Part shown: in pieces, positions 59,184 through 64,000 of the stretch
Layout of the letters: each line of letters starts with the position of its first letter
Numbering within the stretch: the stretch's first letter is position 1
NCBI GenBank assembly: GCA_023515745.1
Contig: JALECJ010000056.1
Location: 1,039,409 to 1,103,408 of the forward strand
Direction: 5' to 3'
Origin: Amoeboaphelidium protococcarum
Lineage: Eukaryota; Aphelidiomycota; Aphelidea
DNA: 64,000 bases
Notes under the pieces: generated by a model
What the model saw: the letters and a program-made list of their open reading frames with translations, nothing else
What the model was told of the DNA's origin: nothing
Database searches by the model: none
Translations under genes and position numbers: made by a program

Positions 59184-62024
59184 ATGTTTATAAAACCGAC
59201 TGTGATTACGGATACATCTAGATGGATTGATTAGGCATCGAATCACTATTTTGCATTACAGGAATAGAGCAAGTATTAGTTCAAGTCTCCATTGACACAG
59301 CGCAAGAGGAAAGTTATTGCAGAGTACAAGTACCGTATAAAGATGACCCTACACTTGGTAGCTGGAGAAGATGGATCTGATGCAGGTATTCTGGAGTAGG
59401 TGATCGCTGTTGCTGATAGTATGAAGGAAATTCATACAGACTGGCAGTGGGTTGAGTAGCAGGCTTTCCCCGCCATTGCCACTATGGAAGATGATGACTA
59501 GATTAATAGGTATTTGTAGTAAACGCTTGACCAAAAGTCCACTGTCCAGGTACTGGAGTACTCCAACTCTTCAGTGGTCATGGATGAGCAGAAGGCTCTA
59601 GCTGAGATGGAGATTCAAGTGCAGTAGATGTTTCAACTTCCCGATACTTTATTATACAGCTTTAAAGGATTATTTTGGTATGCCGATTCTGATTATGAAA
59701 AGGGATATATTAATTTGATGTCTGATCATCTGACTTTTCATTAATATGATGCTTATTTCAATGATGTGTTGCAGAAATTTAATGTCGCCATCCCGTACAA
59801 GGATGTATGCAAGATTGAGTTGAGTCCTGCCATTTCAGTCACTACACCTGAATGTCTTAAAGTGTCTACTAATTATAAGTCTTATACGTTCGCGTCTAGA
59901 TAGCGGAATGGATTGCATTAGAAGTTGCTGGCACTCGTCGATGCAGCCATGAAGAGTATAATAGATGGTGATACGTCTGCAAGTAGTGCATAAAAGCCTC
60001 GATCCATGAGTCGTCAATTGTCTTCACTCTCTGTTGGTAATTCATCTTCTGCGCGGAGTTCTTAATCAAAATCTATGCCGCTTTAATCGTAGTAGTAATA
60101 GACTTTTTAACTCTAGCCTCCACCTACTCAAATGCACAAGGATGTTGTTAATGAGTTGAATGATGAGAAGCGAAATGCTTTCATGCGGCTGTATTTACGC
60201 CTGCCTGAATCTTAATCTATCAAGGAACTGCATGGTTGTCAGATGTAAGTATCCAAGGCGGGTGTTTATGAGAATGGATTCCTACTTCTTACTGATGATT
60301 TCTTGTGCTTTATCTCTGGCTCCTAGTAGAGCTATTATTCACAATATATCGATCCGTTCCTCTCTCAGTTTACGCCTGCTCTGTCTCAAGTAACTTGTCA
60401 AGTTACAGTTCCGATTATTGAAATCTCGAGCATTAAGTAGGAAAATCAGTTATTGTCTCTTATATCTTCGAGTCAACTCAAGTTGAGAGTAAGATCTGGG
60501 CTGGAGTTTAAGTTTTATGGGTTGAAGTTCTAGAAAGCTATTTATGAGTATCTTTTATAAAAGTTGAGGCATGTCACTTATCCCGCTCTATCACCGGTGA
60601 AATAATCTGTAATGTCTGCTGTTGATTAGGTGCCACCAAGGACATCCTCATAATAAACATCTGTCGACCGATTCAATTTGCTCAAAGCACCATTCGATGG
60701 TCCCTTGAGATTGATATACCCCACATCTCCACTACTTAAGTATAGCTCTTCAGAAGTTGGATTATTGGAAGAATTGTGGGTGGATTTCATGGCCAGTCAT
60801 GGGCGAGATTAGTGTATGATTAAAGATAAGTAGTTGAGTGATCTGGTAAAGAGAGGAATCCCTGATGATTTTAGAGGTGAGATTTGGATGCTGTTAAGTG
60901 GAGCTTGTTATGACTAGGGGCCTCAGGATTAATATGATCAACTGCTTAGTGATGCTCATAGACGCGTTATAAGTGGCGAGAAGCTCAGTGTTTTTGAAGA
61001 GATTGAAAAGGATCTACATAGATCTCTGCCTGAACATCCTGCCTACTAGTCTGATGGTATTGATGCTTTGAGGCGCGTTCTGGTAGCTTACAGTCAGCGT
61101 AATCCTACTATTGGCTATGCATAGGCTATGAATATTATTGCGTCTGTATTCCTTTTACATCTGCCGGAAAGAGATGCTTTTGGGTTGCTGTGTACGTTAT
61201 GTGAACGTCTACTCCCTGACCATTATACCAGAGCATTGGTCGGTGCGGTGATTGATCAGAGTTGCTTTGAAGAGTTGGTGGCTCTGCAGTTTCCTGCTGT
61301 AGATACTCATTTAAAGCGGGTTAATATCTCTCTGTCTATGCTGAGTGTGCCTTGGTTCATTTGTCTATTCATAAACACTCTTCCCTTGCCGATAGCATTG
61401 AGAGCTTTGGATTTGTTCTTCCACCGCGGCTCCACCTTTCTCTTCCAGCTGGCTCTTGCCATCGTCAAGTTGAATGAAGGCATCTTTACACGCAAGAATG
61501 GGGAGGATATGATCTTACCATCGATAAAAGAGTACTTTCTGCGGCTGGAAATGAATGCCTCTGCTGTCGAAGAGTTATTTACCACGGCGGAGACGTTTAA
61601 TGTCAGCAATGCTCAGCTTGATGCACTCCGACGGAAGCATCGTTTACTAGTGGTAAACAATATTAAAGGAAAGTATCTTTAAGCGCAATGTTTCAATATA
61701 TACAATCATAACTTACTTTTGGTTCAAATAATGTCCATTTATGAGACCATTTCTCCAATTGCCAAGGATCCAGTAAGACCAGGCGACTCGATACCTATCA
61801 AGTTTACAAATCCTGGGAACCCACTATCAGTTTCATGTTCAACTATAAAATCCCGTATCTATGGATTGTCTTAAGATGATAACTTTGCCCTACATATTAT
61901 ATAGATTATATTGGTTGAATCTTTACATGAAGGAGACTACACATTTACCTTATGGAAGCGTAATCGACAGCCATCCGATCAAAATCCGTGTCATCAACTT
62001 TAAGATACCGTTAGATAGCGTTGA
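59184..62024 (+). CDS. Double-GRAM TBC Rab-GAP (TBC1D8/9, Gyp2-like)
   Basis: Rab GTPase-activating protein. One open exon. Two GRAM domains: FQLPDTLLYSFKGLFWYADS (about residues 155-260) and FMRLYLRLPESQSIKELHGC with GVYENGFLLLTDDFLCFISG (about 330-420). The TBC domain starts at LVKRGIPDDFRGEIWMLLSG (about residue 555), has the arginine motif IEKDLHRSLPEHPAYQ and the Gln-finger IGYAQAMNIIAS; that Gln is TAG at 61122-61124. The domain ends near KHRLLVVNNIKGKYL (61681). Under this code the frame stays open to TGA at 62022-62024, antisense to the L2HGDH 3' end; the true end may be earlier, e.g. by a splice I could not identify. First 150 residues are helical and unknown. Confidence 0.85.
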
Positions 62025-63093
62025 AGAACTTTTATCGTCGATGCAACTCTTCAGGTCCATCTTCTGCTATGCTGTAGTCTGATAGTCGTTCTACACGTTC
62101 CGCCTCATTTCCAAAAGGCATCCACTCGGCATCTGGTCCTAATCTTAATCGCCCAGTGAGATCTACCGTGCAATGAATACCCAAACCGGTCAGATTGCTG
62201 AGCGGAATTGGATAAATTAGTCGATCCACGCGCAGATTACCATTTGAATCCTTATTCGGTAATGTATAGTAATGGCCTTTATTGGGATATATCTTATACG
62301 ATGACAAACTTTGCTTTTAATAACTACCAGTTTCAGGTGAATTAGCGCCGAGCAACTGAGCAACCTGATCCGACCAAAGGCCAGCAGCATTTATCACAGC
62401 TTTGGATTCCAATTGAACGCGGTAACTACTTTAATCAGTTATACGCCCACTCTTGGAACGAGGCGGTGTACATTCAACCTCAACTCGGTATTTACTCTCT
62501 GCTCCGTCAAACTATATAGATTCCACCCTGGTTCGCAGCGAAAGATGAACATTCGAGTGTTAAAGAACCAATCCCTCAAGAGCTGACAAAAACTAATGAG
62601 AGTCGAGTATTCCACTCTTTGACGATTCCAATACTTGGGTGTGTTGGTTAATTCTGAGTGATCTACTACACTTGTCAAGAAGTTCCGATCGCGGCAGGAA
62701 GCGCAGAGGTACGTCTAAATCTTTACACTTCTCATAAAGACTATGCAACTTGTCACATTCATCCGCATTTGTGGCCACGATCCATTTACCGCACTATTAA
62801 TGATCTATGCGGTAAGTGTTACAGAACTGATAAAGCAAATCACGACCACGGATGCAAAGCTAAGTTTTCAATGAATCATTAGGATAGTATATACCAGCAT
62901 GAATAACCTCACTATTTCGTGACGTTTACTCTTCACCCCAGTACTGGTTCTTGTCTACGAGGAGGAGCGATAGATTTGGCCGTCGCTTCAGCAGTTGATA
63001 TGCACAGCTAAAGCCAATGATGCCGCCGCCAATCACAAGACAATCCACCTTCACACTTTTACTATTACTGATTTGTTTCGCCAACTACTACAT
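61724..63093 (-). CDS. L2HGDH: L-2-hydroxyglutarate dehydrogenase (FAD oxidoreductase, DAO superfamily)
   Basis: Oxidises L-2-hydroxyglutarate to 2-oxoglutarate in mitochondria. Exon 1 61949-63093, 59-nt intron 61890-61948 (GTAAAT...TATGTAG), exon 2 61724-61889; 436 residues. DCLVIGGGIIGFSCAYQLLK is the FAD Rossmann, followed by NSEVIHAGIYYPNDSLKTQL (H-x-G-I-Y-Y family motif), CIRGRDLLYQFCNTYRI, INAAGLWSDQVAQLLG, YKIYPNKGHYYTLP and the C-terminal GFVNLIGIESPGLTGSLAIG. All match L2HGDH. The start MQQLAKQISNSKSVKVD is short; a mitochondrial presequence is not obvious. Its last exon and intron lie antisense to the open 3' stretch of the TBC gene. Confidence 0.92.
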
Positions 63094-63216
63094 ACATCAA
63101 ATATTCTATATATTTGATCGCGTTCTTGTTTTATCTGAAAATGGGAGTGATAAAAAAAAGATTATAACAGATAAACACATGAATCAAATTAAAAAAGTTT
63201 AGGTACATTATAACAA
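63094..63216. other. Short intergenic gap (L2HGDH / Brl1-like)
   Basis: 123 nt between the L2HGDH start and the Brl1-like stop, AT-rich; the L2HGDH promoter must lie here or in the Brl1-like 3' end. Confidence 0.4.
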
Positions 63217-64000
63217 TCACTCATCATCAAAATCGTACTTCTACCTTTAAACAGCCCAACGCTAACTTGAATCTTCACTCTCAGATGGCGCAATATTTCG
63301 CTGCATAAAAGCAGTTTATCCAAATGAGGGACCAGACAAAATGACAGGTCTAAGATATTCATAGCGGACAGGTATAGAAGAATCCTGGCTGCCGTCAAAC
63401 TCATGATAAGCGTGGTAATCAGACAAAGATCTATTTAATCCGTCGCGGCCCTTTTACTTCACCTGCTTGTAATTGATATCACTACCAGCGCTACGATAGC
63501 TTCTAAATACCAGATTAACAATAACAAAAACGCCAATAATCAGTAACGTTTTAAAGCTAAGAGACTAAATGAATGTCTCTATCACGTCCGCCACGAGTAA
63601 ACTCCATATCCGCATACTGCCATATTCATGAGGCGCATTCATACAATCCAACCACTCAGTACAAAGCGTCTAGAGAGCCGGAACGCGGGTAGATGGATGA
63701 CATTTATTATCTTCATAATGCTGCGTACACTTTAAAATACTCTCTGAATGCCGTCGCTGCATACTCTGAGCCTTCATATTAAAATCGGAGTATATAGAAT
63801 ACAGGCTATACAGAACCACCACTATGAACAAAATATACAAGAATAGATTGTACCCAGCCATCACCCATTTTTATATAATGCCCGGCATAAGATCCAACAC
63901 AAGATACTTGAATTAGCCATCATTAGCACCATGATTGCTCTATCTCTATTACCGATGGTCACCATTAGTCATGAACTTTGACACTTGTTATTATTCTACC
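63217..64000 (-). CDS. BRL1: Brl1/Brr6 nuclear-envelope protein (5' end outside the window)
   Basis: Open from the window edge to TGA 63217-63219, 261 codons, so the N-terminal part is missing. Two hydrophobic segments (YNLFLYILFIVVVLYSLYSI and FKTLLIIGVFVIVNLVF) flank a luminal segment with the Brl1/Brr6 disulfide signature: KCTQHYEDNKCHPSTRVPAL, then LCTEWLDCMNAP (Cys pairs and RVPAL..C..W..CM) and EYGSMRIWSLLVADVIETFI. The domain (di-sulfide bridge nucleocytoplasmic transport domain, Brr6) acts in nuclear pore assembly in fungi and other closed-mitosis eukaryotes. The C terminus is a polar tail ending KYDFDDE. Confidence 0.88.

Overview
This is nuclear DNA from a eukaryote that reads TAA and TAG as glutamine and stops only at TGA. 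Almost every conserved gene is open in one frame for hundreds of codons with many in-frame TAA/TAG, and several of these triplets fall exactly where the family has an invariant Gln. Genes are dense (about 36 recognisable or well-supported protein genes in 64 kb, intergenic gaps mostly 50-900 nt) and carry few, very short introns (about 48-82 nt, mostly GTA... donors and a nearly fixed TGTAG acceptor).

Taxon (inference): a separate Cdc42 of exactly 191 residues, RIC8, twinfilin, a fungal-type ATP sulfurylase start, a Brl1/Brr6 nuclear-envelope protein and a double-GRAM TBC protein point to Opisthokonta close to Fungi. With the TAR=Gln code the best match I know is an aphelid such as Amoeboaphelidium. 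IFT54, an ATP-synthase-f-like protein, a mitochondrial-type MMAB and L-2-hydroxyglutarate dehydrogenase suggest a flagellate ancestry and an aerobic mitochondrion, which argues against diplomonads and oxymonads. Cdc42 and RIC8 argue against ciliates.

Layout. 1-7.3 kb: vesicle traffic (DENND6-like 3' part, gamma-COP, AP-1 gamma). 7.6-7.8 kb: a 250-bp MITE-like inverted-repeat element. 8-15.4 kb: RING-H2 protein, IFT54, an orphan multi-pass membrane protein, a TRIP4-type zinc finger protein, a frameshifted methyltransferase and an orphan. 15.4-22.7 kb: alanine aminotransferase, EF-hand protein, PDK1, an orphan, USP12/46-type deubiquitinase. 23-29 kb: FAD monooxygenase, small orphan, annexin with a C-terminal PYQ tail, ATP sulfurylase. 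29-38.5 kb: ALIX/Bro1 protein, dihydropteridine reductase, disordered orphan, old-yellow-enzyme reductase, ATP-synthase-f-like protein. 38.8-50 kb: four paralogous secreted zincin-like proteases (one apparently inactive), interspersed with RIC8, MMAB and a receptor-like kinase. 50-64 kb: twinfilin, WNK kinase, CDC42, phosphomannomutase, HMCES/SRAP protein, TBC RabGAP, L2HGDH and a Brl1/Brr6 protein that runs off the end.

There is no operon logic; genes lie on both strands in divergent and convergent pairs. A repeated promoter-like signal, ACGCGT (the fungal MluI cell-cycle box), sits 4-215 nt upstream of at least nine start codons. I saw no tRNA, rRNA or CRISPR. All calls come from reading the translated frames by eye; no database search was run.
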